A program made the position numbers and the translations under genes. From Verrucosispora sioxanthis (lineage in GTDB: Bacteria; Actinomycetota; Actinomycetes; Mycobacteriales; Micromonosporaceae), in the NCBI RefSeq assembly GCF_010560025.1, contig NZ_SAIY01000001.1:496001-560000 (forward strand): 64,000 nt of DNA, written 5' to 3'. Position 1 is the stretch's first letter. The number at the start of each line of letters is the position of its first letter. Positions 7,940 through 19,313 of the stretch are shown here, one piece after another. The notes under the pieces were generated by a model. It saw nothing but the letters and a program-made list of their open reading frames with translations. It was not told the DNA's origin and ran no database searches.

Positions 7940-10333
7940 ATGGACACCGCTGTAGACCTGCGAAGCCCCCTGACCGATGACGAACTGCGCCGGCTGGACG
8001 CCTACTGGCGGGCGGCGAACTACCTCACCGTCGGGCAGATCTACCTGCTGGACAACCCCCTGTTGCGCGAACCGCTGGCCCCCGAGCACGTCAAGCCCCG
8101 GCTGCTCGGGCACTGGGGCACCTCTCCCGGACTGAACCTGATCTACGCCCACCTGAACCGTGCCATCGTGGCGCGCGATCTCAGCGCCATCTACATCACC
8201 GGACCCGGGCACGGCGGACCGGCGCTGGTGGCGAACACCTGGCTCGAAGGCACCTACAGCGAGCTCTACCACGACATCGGTCGCGACGAGGCCGGCATGG
8301 CCCGGCTGTTCCGCCAGTTCTCCTTCCCCGGCGGCATCCCGAGCCACGTCGCCGCGGAGGTGCCGGGTTCGATCCACGAGGGCGGCGAGCTGGGGTACGC
8401 GCTCAGTCACGCCTACGGCGCCGCCTTCGACAACCCCGACCTGCTGGTCGCCTGCGTGATCGGGGACGGCGAGGCGGAGACCGGCCCGCTGGCCGGCAGC
8501 TGGCTGTCCAACGTGTTCCTCAACCCCGCCCGCGACGGCGCGGTGCTGCCCATCCTGCACCTCAACGGATACAAGATCGCCAACCCGACGGTGCTGGACC
8601 GCATCCCCGAGTCCGACCTGCTCGACCTGATGCGCGGGCAGGGCTACCAGCCGTACGTGGTGGCCGGCGACGATCCCGCCGTGGTGCACCAGACCCTGGC
8701 GGCCACCCTGGACCGCGCGCTCGACGAGATCGCCGAGATCCAGCGCCACGCCCGTTCCGGCGCGACCGTCGAACGCCCGCGCTGGCCGATGATCGTCCTG
8801 CGTACCCCGAAGGGCTGGACCGGGCCGCACGACGTCGACGGCAAGCGGGTCGAGGGCACCTACCGCGCGCACCAGGTGCCGATCTCCGAGGTCCGCAGCA
8901 ACCCGGATCACCTCGCCGAGCTGGAGAGGTGGCTGCGCAGCTACCGTCCGCAGGAGCTGTTCGACGCCACCGGCGCGCCCGTCGCCGAGCTGGCCGAGCT
9001 GCCGCCCAAGGGACCACGACGGATGAGCGCCAACCCGGTCGCCAACGGCGGCACGCTGCTGCGCGACCTGACCCTGCCCGACTTCCGCGACTACGCCGTC
9101 GAGGTGCCCCGGCCCGGTGGGACGGTCACCAGCGCCACCGGCGAACTCGGCAAGTGGGTCCGGGACGTGATCAGCGCCAACCCGCAGACGTTCCGGCTGT
9201 TCGGACCGGACGAGGTCGCCTCCAACCGGCTCCAGGCCGCCTTCGAGGTCACCGACCGGGCGTGGGTGGCCGGCACCGTCGACGGGGACGACCACCTCTC
9301 CCCCGACGGACGGGTGATGGAGGTCCTCTCCGAGCACCTGTGCCAGGGCTGGTTGGAGGGCTACCTGCTCACCGGCCGGCACGGCATCTTCACCAGCTAC
9401 GAGGCGTTCATCCACATCGTCGACTCGATGGTCAACCAGCACGCCAAGTGGCTGAAGGTCACCCGTGGCATCCCCTGGCGGCAGCCGGTCGCCTCGCTGA
9501 ACTACCTGCTGTCCAGCCATGTCTGGCGGCAGGACCACAACGGCTTCTCCCACCAGGATCCGGGCTTCATCGACCACGTGATGAACAAGAAGGCCGAGGT
9601 CGTACGGGTCTACCTGCCGCCGGACGCGAACACCCTGCTCTCCACCATGGACCACTGCCTGCGGTCTCGCCACTACATCAACGTGGTGGTGGCCGGCAAG
9701 CAGATCGCGCCCAACTGGCTCACCATGGACGAGGCCGTCGCGCACTGCCGGCGTGGCCTGGGCATCTGGGACTGGGCAAGCACCGACGACGGCAGCGAAC
9801 CGGACGTCGTGCTCGCCTGCGCCGGCGACGTGCCGACACTGGAGACGCTCGCCGCGGCGGACCTGCTGCACCAGCACCTGCCCGAACTGAAGGTACGAGT
9901 GATCAACGTCGTCGACCTGATGCGGCTCCAGCCGGACTCCGAGCACCCGCACGGCCTGCCGGACTCCGAGTTCGACACGCTGTTCACCCGCGACAAGCCG
10001 ATCATCTTCGCGTACCACGGCTACCCGTGGCTGATCCACCGGCTCACCTACCGCCGCACCAACCACCACAACCTGCACGTCCGCGGGTACAAGGAGGAGG
10101 GCACCACCACCACACCGTTCGACATGGTGATGCTCAACAACCTCGACCGCTTCCACCTCGTGATCGACGTGATCGACCGGGTTCCCGGCCTGGCCGCCCG
10201 CGCCGCGCACCTGCGCCAGGAGATGACCGACGCGCGCCAGTCCGCCCGCGACTACACCCGTCGGTTCGGCGAGGACGACCCTCGGGTCGCGGAGTGGCGC
10301 TGGGTCCGCGAGACCGACCCGACCAACCGGTGA
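7940..10333 (+). CDS. xfp: Xylulose-5-phosphate/fructose-6-phosphate phosphoketolase
   Basis: The 797-residue protein is full length for phosphoketolase. Seen: the N-terminal segment ending [18 protein letters not shown], the family signature [20 protein letters not shown], thiamine-diphosphate/Mg2+ motif [14 protein letters not shown], and a C-terminal transketolase-like half including [27 protein letters not shown] (phosphoketolase hallmark). It cleaves xylulose-5-P or fructose-6-P with phosphate to acetyl phosphate plus glyceraldehyde-3-P or erythrose-4-P in the cytoplasm. It lies between two universal stress protein genes and behind a DosR-like box, so use during low oxygen or growth arrest is likely. 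It is also the logical sink for xylose from the xylan locus 15 kb away. The ribosome site is weak. Confidence 0.97.
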   Translation: MDTAVDLRSPLTDDELRRLDAYWRAANYLTVGQIYLLDNPLLREPLAPEHVKPRLLGHWGTSPGLNLIYAHLNRAIVARDLSAIYITGPGHGGPALVANTWLEGTYSELYHDIGRDEAGMARLFRQFSFPGGIPSHVAAEVPGSIHEGGELGYALSHAYGAAFDNPDLLVACVIGDGEAETGPLAGSWLSNVFLNPARDGAVLPILHLNGYKIANPTVLDRIPESDLLDLMRGQGYQPYVVAGDDPAVVHQTLAATLDRALDEIAEIQRHARSGATVERPRWPMIVLRTPKGWTGPHDVDGKRVEGTYRAHQVPISEVRSNPDHLAELERWLRSYRPQELFDATGAPVAELAELPPKGPRRMSANPVANGGTLLRDLTLPDFRDYAVEVPRPGGTVTSATGELGKWVRDVISANPQTFRLFGPDEVASNRLQAAFEVTDRAWVAGTVDGDDHLSPDGRVMEVLSEHLCQGWLEGYLLTGRHGIFTSYEAFIHIVDSMVNQHAKWLKVTRGIPWRQPVASLNYLLSSHVWRQDHNGFSHQDPGFIDHVMNKKAEVVRVYLPPDANTLLSTMDHCLRSRHYINVVVAGKQIAPNWLTMDEAVAHCRRGLGIWDWASTDDGSEPDVVLACAGDVPTLETLAAADLLHQHLPELKVRVINVVDLMRLQPDSEHPHGLPDSEFDTLFTRDKPIIFAYHGYPWLIHRLTYRRTNHHNLHVRGYKEEGTTTTPFDMVMLNNLDRFHLVIDVIDRVPGLAARAAHLRQEMTDARQSARDYTRRFGEDDPRVAEWRWVRETDPTNR

Positions 10334-10346
10334 GGAGATGGCCGTC

Positions 10347-11228
10347 ATGAGCGAGCACGGCGCGGGCGCGGAGATCCTGGTGGGCTACGACGGCTCCCCG
10401 GACGCCGCGGCGGCCCTGGAGTGGGCGCTCGATCAGGCCCGCCGCGACGGCCGGCCGGTCCGGTTGGCGTACGTCTTCGAGTGGTTGACCGTGGCCGGCT
10501 GGGTCGGTCCGGGCGTCACGCCGGGGATGTGGCCCGACGAGCAGGCCCGCCGGCAGGTCGAGGAACTGGTCGGCAAGGCCGCGGCGGACGCCGCCGCCAC
10601 CCATCCGGGACTGGACGTACGCGGCGAGGTGCTGGACGGTCCGCCCGCCCTGATCCTGGAGGAGGCTTCGACGCAGGCCGGCCTGGTGCTGGGCAACCAG
10701 CACGGCGGCTTCGCCGGCCTGCTCGCCGGCTCGACCGCCGTCGCCGTCAGCGCGCACGCACACTGCCCGGTGGTGGTGGTCCGTCGCCGGCCTACCGAGA
10801 GCGACCGGGCCGGGCACGTCGCCGTCGGCGTGGACGGCTCGGAGCATTCGCTGCTGGCCCTCGGCTACGCCTTCGAGCAGGCCGCACTGCGTCGGGTACC
10901 GCTGCACGTGGTGCGCGCCTGGCAGCCGCGACGCGACCAGTGGAGCCTACCCGGCGAGCAGGCCCGCGACGCGGCGCTCGCCGACCAGCGTGCCGAGCTG
11001 GACGAGGCACTGCACCGCTGGCAGGACACCTTCCCCGAGGTGGAGGTGACCGTCGAGACGGCCGCCGCCGCGCCGGCCGGTCTGCTCGTCGACGCCAGCC
11101 GCAACGCGCAGCTGATCGTCGTCGGCACCCGGGGACGCGGCGGGCTGCGGGGCATGCTGCTCGGCTCGGTCAGCCAGCAACTTCTCCAGCACGCCCACTG
11201 CCCGGTCGCGGTGGTCAGGGAGCGCTGA
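10347..11228 (+). CDS. Universal stress protein, tandem UspA domains
   Basis: The protein has two Usp domains. Domain one (EILVGYDGSPDAAAALEWAL to about residue 145) keeps a near-normal ATP loop (GNQHGGFAGLLAGST). Domain two begins VAVGVDGSEHSLLALGYAF and ends with a textbook loop GTRGRGGLRGMLLGSVS, so ATP binding is expected. An ATG at 10338 is in frame, but GAGGAG at 10332-10337 touches it, while ATG 10347 has normal spacing, so 10347 is preferred (293 residues). It lies 13 bases after xfp and is surely cotranscribed with it. A strong hairpin follows the stop. Confidence 0.9.
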   Translation: MSEHGAGAEILVGYDGSPDAAAALEWALDQARRDGRPVRLAYVFEWLTVAGWVGPGVTPGMWPDEQARRQVEELVGKAAADAAATHPGLDVRGEVLDGPPALILEEASTQAGLVLGNQHGGFAGLLAGSTAVAVSAHAHCPVVVVRRRPTESDRAGHVAVGVDGSEHSLLALGYAFEQAALRRVPLHVVRAWQPRRDQWSLPGEQARDAALADQRAELDEALHRWQDTFPEVEVTVETAAAAPAGLLVDASRNAQLIVVGTRGRGGLRGMLLGSVSQQLLQHAHCPVAVVRER

Positions 11229-11234
11229 GGTGCA

Positions 11235-11267
11235 CCGTGGGCCGGCCGCTGTCAGGCCGGCCCACGG
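11235..11267. terminator. Bidirectional hairpin terminator
   Basis: Perfect 13-bp arms CCGTGGGCCGGCC (11235-11247) and GGCCGGCCCACGG (11255-11267) with a 7-base loop. It lies between the convergent Usp gene and the P-type ATPase remnant, whose stop codon region falls inside the right arm. No T-run, as is usual in such GC-rich DNA. Confidence 0.75.
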
Positions 11268-13122
11268 GAACCGCCCCGGAGCGCGCGCAGCGCGTTGAGG
11301 ATCACCAGCACGTCAATGCCCTCCTGCAGGAACGCGCCCGCCACGGGCGGCAGCCGACCGGTCGCCGCGAAGCCCATCGCGAGCAGCGCCAACCCCATGC
11401 CGACCGTGGCACTCTGCACCGCGATCCGACGGGCGTACCGGGCCACCTCGACCGCGTCGGCCAGCGGATCGAGGCGGTCGACGCTGAGCACGGCGTCGGC
11501 GACGTCGGCCGAGGCGGTCGCCCCGGTGGCTCCCATCGCCACTCCGACGTGCGCCTCCGCCAGCGCCGGAGCGTCGTTCACCCCGTCGCCCACCATCACG
11601 GTCACCGCCCGGCCCGCCTCGGCTCGGACCCGGGTCGCCTTCTCCTGCGGCGTGCACCGGCCAGCACGTCGTCGACGCCCACCGCGTCGGCGACCCGGCG
11701 GGCGTCCTCCGGCCGGTCGCCGGTGACCACCACGATCCGGGTGAGACCGGGCGGCACGCAGCCGAGCCATGGTCCGGCGGGCGTCGGGCCGTACCGGATC
11801 CTCCAGCAGGACGGCGCCCAACGGCCCGGTCACCCGCCACCCAGACCAGCGAGTGTCCGCCGCGCCGGCCCGACGGCTGGCCCGCTCGGCCCACTGCGGC
11901 AACTCACCCGAACTGGCGCGGACCCGGACGCGCCGGCCGTCCACCCGCCCACTCACCCCCGGCCCGGCTCCTCGGTCACCTCGGCCGGGGTGACCAGTCG
12001 AAGACCGCGCTCGCCGGCGGCGCGCACCAGCGCCGCCGCCAACACGTGCGAGGACAACTGCTCCACCGAGGCGGCCAACCGCAACACCTCGTCGGGGTCG
12101 CCGCCGGGAGCCACGACGATGTCGGCGACCCGGGGACGGCCGGCGGTCAGCGTCCCGGTCTTGTCGACGAGCAGGGTGCGCGCCCGGCCCAGGACCTCCA
12201 GCGAACCGCCGTCGCGGACCAGCACCCCGCGTCGGGCCACCCGGGACAACCCGGAGACGATGGCGATCGGGGTGGCCAGCAGCAACGGACACGGTGTCGC
12301 CACCACCAGCACCGCCACCGCCCGGAGGAAGTCGCCGGAGAGCACCCAGCCCAGCCCGGCCAGCGCCAGCGTGAACGGCACGAAGGCGGCGGCGTACCGG
12401 TCGGCCAGCCGCACCGTCGGTGCCCTGCGGGCGGTCGCCTCCTCGGCCAGCCGGACGATGCCGGCGTACGTGCTGCGTTCGGCGCTTTCCGCGGCCCGCA
12501 ACCCGAACGCGGGTCCGGCGTTTACCACGCCGCTGGCCACCCGGGCCCCGGCCGCCCGCTCGACGAGCCGGGACTCCCCGGTGACCACCGACTCGTCGAG
12601 CGTCGAGGCGCTCTCGGTGACACCGTCGACGGCGACCACGTCACCCGGACCGACCAGCAACCGGTCACCGGCCGCCACCCGGTCCACCGGTACCTCCTCG
12701 ACCGCGCCCTCGGCGGTTCGCCGCCGTGCGGTACGGGGCGCCCGCTCCAGCAGCGCCCGCAGATCACGGGTCGCCCGACGCTGCGCGTACGCCTCCAGCG
12801 TCCGCCCGGTGGCCAGCATCACCCGCGACCACCGCGCCGGCCAGTCGCCGACGACAAGTGCGCCGCCCAACGCCAGCACGGCGATCACATCCACGCCGAA
12901 CTGCCGCCGCGGCAGGTCCCGCAGCACCGACACGGCCGCCGAGCAGCGCGCCAGGGTCGCTGCCGCCCACAGCGCGTCGGCGACGCCGGGACGCCCGGCC
13001 GGTCCGTACCGCCGCACCGGCCAGCACCAGCAGCGTGAGACCGGCGGTCGATCGACCACCAGCTGCCACGCCGCCGACGGGATGCCTCGGGTTGCGGACG
13101 CACCGGCTGGTCCGGCAGGCAC
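11252..13122 (-). pseudogene. P1B-type (heavy-metal) P-type ATPase, multiply frameshifted
   Basis: All landmarks of a metal-transporting P-type ATPase are present but spread over all three minus-strand frames. Seen in order: QFGVDVIAVLALGGALVVG, VAAGDRLLVGPGDVVAVDG, DESVVTGES, ATPCPLLLATP (metal-binding CPx-type motif), LLVDKTGTLTAGRP (phosphorylated Asp) near 12150, then after a shift near 11955 VLLEDPVRPDARRTMARL, after another shift a segment matching VVVTGDRPEDARRVADAVG, and finally TPQEKATRVRAE and VMVGDGVNDAPALAEAHVG near 11570. At least five indels are needed, including some near 12800-13030 in the N-terminal part. Either this is a decayed gene or the sequence is poor here. DosR regulons include P-type ATPases such as CtpF, so the location fits. 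Confidence 0.8.
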
Positions 13123-13206
13123 TCGCCCCCGCCCCGGTCACCTGCCGACCGCTGCTCACCCACCTGCGGATCGTCTCAGCCGGACCGGGCGGTCGCGGCG
13201 GAACGC

Positions 13207-13220
13207 GGGCCACACGTCCC
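13207..13220. promoter_or_regulatory. DosR-like box between ATPase remnant and nitroreductase
   Basis: GGGCCACACGTCCC, which on the other strand is GGGACGTGTGGCCC, lies 119 bases upstream of the nitroreductase start and upstream of the divergent P-type ATPase remnant. It is base-for-base the same 14-mer as the site at 16951-16964. The repetition of an exact 14-mer in two promoters of homologous (Acg-type) genes argues strongly against chance. Confidence 0.75.
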
Positions 13221-13338
13221 GCCGGGTAGGGACGTGCGGATCGTGCGACGCGGCGGCCGATGACGCACGATGAACCGGACCGCGCCCACAGCCGTACCGA
13301 GGTGCGGCACGATGGGCAGAGACGGAAAGGTCGTGAGG

Positions 13339-14340
13339 ATGAGCCACCAGACGCCGGCTACCCACCGCCCGCTGACCACAGCGCTCGCGGAGGCCGCCGC
13401 GATGGCCGGTCACGCGCCGTCGGTGCACAACAGCCAGCCGTGGCGCTGGCGGGTGCTGCCCGACGCGCTGGAGCTGCGGATGGTACGCGACAGCAGGTTG
13501 GCCGCCACCGACCCGGAGGGCGAGTTGGTCACCCTCAGCTGCGGTGCGGCGCTGCACCACGGCTGGCGTTGGCCGCCGAGGGTGGGCTACCGACGTGCGG
13601 CGGATGCCCGACCCGAGCGACCCCGACCTGCTCGCCCGGCTCACCGAGCCGCGGGCCACCGGCGCCGACCCGGACGCGATGCGGGCGGTGCAGTGCATGC
13701 AGGTGCGGCACACCGACCGGCGTCCGGTCAGCGACGAGCCGGTCCCCGACGACTCCTTGAGCGCCATCGCGGCGGCCGCCGTGCAGGAAGGTGCCCGGTT
13801 GGAGGTCCTCGACCGCGACCAGGTGCTGCAACTGGCCGCGTCCGCCTCGCAGGCCGCCACGGTCGAGGCGGAGGACTCCCGACTCCGGGAGGAACTGGAG
13901 TACTGGACCAGCCGTGCCGGCGGCACCGGGCTCACTCCCGAGGTGTTGCCGGAGCAGCCCGCGCAGACCACCGTGCCGGGGCGGGACTTTGGTCGCGCCG
14001 GCACGCTGCCGGTCGGGCCGGGACACGACCGGGCGGCGTCCTACGCGGTGCTCTACGGCGACCAGGACGAGCCGGTCGACTGGCTGCGGGCCGGCGAGGC
14101 GCTGTCGGCCGCCTGGCTGGCCGCCACCCGACTGGGTGTTTCGATGGTCCCCGCTCAGCGGGTGGTCAGGTGCCGGCCACCCGGCAGACCCTGCGCCAGT
14201 TGCTCGCCGGGCTCGGCCACCCCGTACCTCGGCCTGCGCCTGGGGTGGCCGACCCGGCGCACGCCGGCCCACCGCACACCCCGCGACTGCCGCGCGAGCA
14301 GGTGGTGGACACCTCGGCGGTGTCCGGCGACGCCGCCTGA
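13339..14340 (+). pseudogene. Acg-type nitroreductase family gene with frameshifts
   Basis: The gene begins at ATG 13339 with the Acg-family opening HAPSVHNSQPWRWRVLPD and a frame that runs to about 13555. Coding similarity then passes through a second frame (LALAAEGG) and by about 13590 into a third (GWATDVRRMPDPSDPDLLARL to RLGVSMVP near 14150). The C-terminus returns to the first frame (ATRQTLRQLLAGLGHP, ending DTSAVSGDAA at 14340). Three indels are therefore needed to rebuild a normal protein of about 330 residues. Acg (Rv2032) and relatives bind flavin and are DosR targets in mycobacteria. The intact homologue at 17030 could compensate. Sequencing error cannot be excluded. Confidence 0.78.
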
Positions 14341-14404
14341 CCGCGCGGTCCCGGACACCGCGCCGGCCGCATCGGGCGTTTCCGCGCGGTCGGTCGCCGG
14401 TTAG

Positions 14405-16135
<1,731 letters not shown>

Positions 16136-16145
16136 GCCGCACTGG

Positions 16146-16784
16146 TCAGTGCGTCTTGCCCAGCAGGCGGGTGGCCAGCACCGCGGCCTGGGTGCGTCGC
16201 TCCAGACCGAGCTTGGCCAGCACGCTGGAGACGTAGTTCTTCACCGTCTTCTCGGCCAGGAACATCTTGCTGGCGATCTCCCGGTTGGTCAGCCCCTCGG
16301 CGACGTACTCCAGGATGCGCCGCTCCTGCTCGGTGAGGGACTGCAACTCGCGGGGCTGCTCCACGCCGCTGCGGATGCGATCCAGCACCCGGGTGGTGAT
16401 CGCCGGGTCGAGCAGCGACTGACCGGCCGCCACCCGGCGTACCGCGTCGACGAGGTCGGTGCCCCGGATCTGCTTGAGCACGTACCCGGAGGCACCAGCC
16501 ATGATCGCAGCGAACAGCGCCTCGTCGTCCTCGTACGACGTCAGGATCAGCCCCTTGATCGAGGAGTCCACGGCCCGTACGTCCCGGCACACGTCGATGC
16601 CGTTGCCGTCGGGCAGCCGGGCGTCGAGGATCGCCACGTCGGGCCGCAGCGCCGGAATCCGGCGGGCCGCCTCCAGTGCGGAACCGGACTCACCGACCAC
16701 CTCGATGTCCCCACTGGCATGCAGCAGGTCGGCCAGACCACGACGGACGACCTCGTGGTCGTCAAGCAGAAACACCCGGATCAT
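16146..16784 (-). CDS. devR: DosR/DevR-like NarL-family response regulator
   Basis: The 212-residue protein is close to mycobacterial DosR across its length. Receiver residues fall at the same numbers as in DosR: Asp8, Asp9, phospho-acceptor Asp54, Thr82, Lys104. The LuxR-type HTH reads GLTNREIASKMFLAEKTVKN, with Lys179, Lys182 and Asn183, the residues that contact GGGAC-type boxes in DosR. It is expected to bind the GGGAC-N4-GGCCC sites in this window, one of which (16820-16833) lies 36 bases before its own start, indicating autoregulation. The gene is convergent with the kinase (10-base gap), unlike the dosR-dosS operon of mycobacteria, so partner levels are set separately. Confidence 0.94.
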   Translation of the reverse strand: MIRVFLLDDHEVVRRGLADLLHASGDIEVVGESGSALEAARRIPALRPDVAILDARLPDGNGIDVCRDVRAVDSSIKGLILTSYEDDEALFAAIMAGASGYVLKQIRGTDLVDAVRRVAAGQSLLDPAITTRVLDRIRSGVEQPRELQSLTEQERRILEYVAEGLTNREIASKMFLAEKTVKNYVSSVLAKLGLERRTQAAVLATRLLGKTH

Positions 16785-16819
16785 CCCCCCTTTCTACCCC
16801 CTCCCGCCCACCCCCACCC

Positions 16820-16833
16820 GGGCCAAAAGTCCC
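16820..16833. promoter_or_regulatory. DosR-like box in the devR promoter
   Basis: GGGCCAAAAGTCCC; on the minus strand GGGACTTTTGGCCC, the best match in this window to the mycobacterial DosR consensus GGGACTTNNGTCCC (one mismatch). It lies 36 bases before the devR start codon and in the 245-bp divergent region that also serves the nitroreductase at 17030. The pyrimidine-rich DNA just downstream (16785-16815) holds no other signal that I recognise. Confidence 0.78.
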
Positions 16834-16950
16834 AACCTCCCCCACCACCTCCACCCGGTTCATCAAGAAGTTTGCGTCTCCGGCGGGCCGGATCCCGACC
16901 ACAACCTCTTGGTCAACAGGCTCAGGGGAGGCGGGGGGTCCTGGGGGTTC

Positions 16951-16964
16951 GGGACGTGTGGCCC
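16951..16964. promoter_or_regulatory. DosR-like box upstream of intact nitroreductase
   Basis: GGGACGTGTGGCCC, 66 bases before the nitroreductase ATG at 17030. It is identical (reverse orientation) to the 14-mer at 13207-13220 in front of the other, frameshifted nitroreductase. Spacing to the gene suits an activator site. Confidence 0.75.
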
Positions 16965-17029
16965 TGCTGGGTGGGGGTGGGCGGGGCGCACCGTGGGGAG
17001 GTACCAGGCGGATGCGAGGGGGCACGACC

Positions 17030-18004
17030 ATGGAGACCGGCTACACCGTCGAACAACTGCGGGCCGCCGCGACCGACGCGGTCCGTGCACCGTCCCTGCA
17101 CAACGTCCAGCCGTGGCGGTTCCGGTTGCGTGACGGCGGGATCGAGGTGCTCCTCGACCCGACCCGACGGCTGCCCGCCACCGACCCGAGCGGCTGGGGT
17201 GCCCGCGTCGCCGGTGGAGCGGCGTTGTTCAACCTGCGCCTGGCCCTGGCGGTGGCCGGCGCACCGGCGACGGTACGACTGCGCCCGTACCCGTCGGAGC
17301 CGGACGTGCTGGCCCGGCTGGTGCCGGACCTGCCGCGCCGACCCAGCCCCGCCGAGCAGGGCCTCTACGCGGCCATCCCGCGCCGGTTCAGCAACCGTGC
17401 CCCGTTCTGGCCCGACCCGGTCCCGGCCGACTCCCGCTGGCGACTGGGTGAGGCGGCCCGGGCCGAGCACTGCTGGCTGGAACTGCTGATCGGGGTGAGC
17501 GCGGTCAACGCCTTCGCCGAGATCGCCCGCAGCGCACACCGGGTCCTCGAACGCGACCCCGCCTACCGGGCGGAGCGCGAGGCGTGGGTACGCGCCGGCA
17601 CCGAGCCGGACGGCGTCCCGGTGACCGCCAGCGGCCCCCGGGCCGAGCCGCAGGACCTGCTTCCGTCGCGTGGCTTCGGTGGCACCCAGCGGGCACCCGG
17701 GCGAGACTTCGAGCCGGAGCCGCTCGTGGCGGTGCTCGGCTCCGCCGGCAACACCGCCGTCGACCAGGTGGTCGCGGGCCAGGCGTTGCAGCGGGTGCTG
17801 CTGACCGCCACCGACGCCGGGCTGTCGGTGTCGATGCTGTCCCAACCGATCGAGGTGCCGTCGGCCCGGGAGCAGCTCCGGCTGTCGCTGGGACGGTTCG
17901 GTACGCCGCAGATGGTGATGCGGATCGGGTACGGCCAGCCGGGTTGGCCCACCCCCCGCCGCTCGGTGGACGAGGTGCTGGACCTGCCGGTGTCCCTCGC
18001 CTAG
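17030..18004 (+). CDS. Acg-type nitroreductase family protein
   Basis: The 324-residue protein opens with VEQLRAAATDAVRAPSLHNV followed by QPWRFRL, the flavin-site signature of the Acg/Rv3131 group, with a central IPRRFSNRAPF segment, DLLPSRGFGGTQRAPGRDFE, and a late segment LTATDAGLSVSMLSQPIEV. In Acg structures FMN is bound but the active site is covered by a lid, so classical nitroreductase activity is doubtful and flavin storage has been proposed. ATG 17030 is chosen over an in-frame ATG at 17012 because GAGGGGG lies at good distance. Two DosR-like boxes lie upstream, so dormancy-type induction is inferred. The stop is 5 bases from the end of the convergent epimerase gene. Confidence 0.9.
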   Translation: METGYTVEQLRAAATDAVRAPSLHNVQPWRFRLRDGGIEVLLDPTRRLPATDPSGWGARVAGGAALFNLRLALAVAGAPATVRLRPYPSEPDVLARLVPDLPRRPSPAEQGLYAAIPRRFSNRAPFWPDPVPADSRWRLGEAARAEHCWLELLIGVSAVNAFAEIARSAHRVLERDPAYRAEREAWVRAGTEPDGVPVTASGPRAEPQDLLPSRGFGGTQRAPGRDFEPEPLVAVLGSAGNTAVDQVVAGQALQRVLLTATDAGLSVSMLSQPIEVPSAREQLRLSLGRFGTPQMVMRIGYGQPGWPTPRRSVDEVLDLPVSLA

Positions 18005-18009
18005 CGACG

Positions 18010-19038
18010 TCAGCGGGGTGGCACCGCGGACGGAGGATCGGTGGCCAGGGCCGCGAGCAGGCCGGCCTCCCGGGCCGGGTCCAGACCGACCGGCGGCCGG
18101 GCCGGTCGACCGGCGCGGGCCGGCACCGAACCCACCCGGCGCAACCAGGCCCAGGTGTCGACGACGGTCTCGGTCACCGGGCGGCAGCCGAGCCCGCCGG
18201 CGTACGCGCGGGTGACGTCCATCTGCTGCATCCACCGGTACTCGTGCCCCGGCGGGATCCAGATCGGCAGATCGTTCCACGGTTCCACCCCGGCGGCGAG
18301 CAGGCGCCCCGGATCGACCCAGTTCAGCCGGGCGGCAGCGCCGGTGGCCGCCATGCCGGCGGTGAGCAGTTCACCCATGGTGGTGTGGCCGGGCCGGCTC
18401 ACCACGTTCACCGCTCCAGCCTGGCCGGCGGCCCCGGCATCCAGCAGGAAGGCCGCCAGGTCGCGAACGTCGACGTACTGCACGGGCAGGTCCACCGGGC
18501 CGGGCGCGAGCACCTCACCGCCCTGGGCGAGACGGTTCAACCACCACGGCAGCCGGCCGATGTCCTCACCCGGACCGAGGATGAGACCGGCCCGGGCGAG
18601 CAGTACCCGGTCGCCGAGCACCGCGCGCAGCGCCCGCTCGGCACCGGCCTTGAGCATCGGGTAGTCACCGTCGACGTCGTCCGGGGCGGCCTCGACGAGC
18701 GGAGCCTGCTCGGTCACGCCGGCCGGCACCGGCTGGGCGTACACCGAACCGCTGGAGACGTAGACGTAGTGTCCTACCCGTCCGAGCAGCATCCGCGCCG
18801 TCGCCTGGGCGACGCGGGGCGCACCGTCCCATGTGTCGACGACGAGATCCCACTCCCCCTCGGTCAGCGCGGCCAGCCCGTCGGCGGCGGTGCGGTCACC
18901 CACCAGGTGCCGTACGCCAGCCGGAGGCGCCCCGTGCCGCCCCCGGTTGAACGCCGTCACCGCCCAGCCCCGGTGCGTCGCCTCGGCGACCACCGCCCCG
19001 CCCACGAATCCCGACCCGCCCAGCATGAGGAGTTTCAT
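18010..19038 (-). CDS. NAD-dependent epimerase/reductase family protein
   Basis: The 342-residue protein is an extended short-chain dehydrogenase: MLGGSGFVGGAVV (Rossmann GxxGxxG), DLVVDTWDGAP, YVYVSSGSVYAQP (active-site region) and RAGLILGPGEDIGRLPWWLNRL. The YxxxK pair is not evident at the usual place, as in many atypical members, so it may be a reductase or an RNA-binding-like relative rather than a true sugar epimerase. ATG 19038 gives the normal distance to the Gly-rich loop; an upstream in-frame extension is poor in such features. Substrate is unknown. It is single, between the DosR-like locus and the xylan locus. Confidence 0.8.
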   Translation of the reverse strand: MKLLMLGGSGFVGGAVVAEATHRGWAVTAFNRGRHGAPPAGVRHLVGDRTAADGLAALTEGEWDLVVDTWDGAPRVAQATARMLLGRVGHYVYVSSGSVYAQPVPAGVTEQAPLVEAAPDDVDGDYPMLKAGAERALRAVLGDRVLLARAGLILGPGEDIGRLPWWLNRLAQGGEVLAPGPVDLPVQYVDVRDLAAFLLDAGAAGQAGAVNVVSRPGHTTMGELLTAGMAATGAAARLNWVDPGRLLAAGVEPWNDLPIWIPPGHEYRWMQQMDVTRAYAGGLGCRPVTETVVDTWAWLRRVGSVPARAGRPARPPVGLDPAREAGLLAALATDPPSAVPPR

Positions 19039-19151
19039 GTGAGCCACCCTGCCCCTCGTCGGCGCTGTCCGGGTGGCTCGTTCACCGTCAGCGGATCTGC
19101 CAACGGCAGAAGCCGGCGACGGCCCACGTCGGATCGGATGGGAGGTGGGTG

Positions 19152-19190
19152 CCGTGTCCGGCGGACGGCGTGGGCGTCCGCCGGACACGG
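19152..19190. terminator. Hairpin downstream of LacI-type gene
   Basis: Perfect 16-bp arms at 19152-19167 and 19175-19190 with a 7-base loop, in the 275-bp gap between the first LacI-type gene and the epimerase gene (both minus strand). Likely terminator for the LacI gene. A second, weaker repeat (GAGCCACCC at 19041 and GGGTGGCTC at 19072) lies closer to the epimerase start. Confidence 0.7.
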
Positions 19191-19290
19191 CCGGGCGGTG
19201 CCGCGGGCACGGCGGGCACCACCAGCCAGTTCCTTGGTGAAAGGACGGCGAGTCCCATCGTCGGCCCCACCGGATGCGGCGTCAACAACT

Positions 19291-19309
19291 TCCGGAAAAA
19301 TATCGGTAG
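19291..19309. promoter_or_regulatory. Candidate LacI operator, A/T-rich island
   Basis: TCCGGAAAAATATCGGTAG stands out by its A/T content just after the stop of the first LacI gene. A related sequence (CCGGAAATTT, then TATCGGTAG at 20435-20443) lies after the second LacI gene, upstream of the first, and similar CCGATAT/TTTCCGG words lie before the solute-binding, xylosidase and xylanase genes. Probably sites for the twin LacI proteins; exact operator limits are not clear. Confidence 0.4.
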
Positions 19310-19313
19310 CCGG

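Noticed and set aside
7931..10348. An 805-codon open frame on the minus strand, antisense to the phosphoketolase
   Set aside because: It mirrors the codon structure of xfp (third-position GC) and shows no protein family; xfp itself is unmistakable.
13226..13240. A fifth DosR-like box (GGGACGTGCGGATC)
   Set aside because: Only the left half GGGAC matches; the right half lacks GGCCC, so it is at best a half-site next to the good box at 13207.
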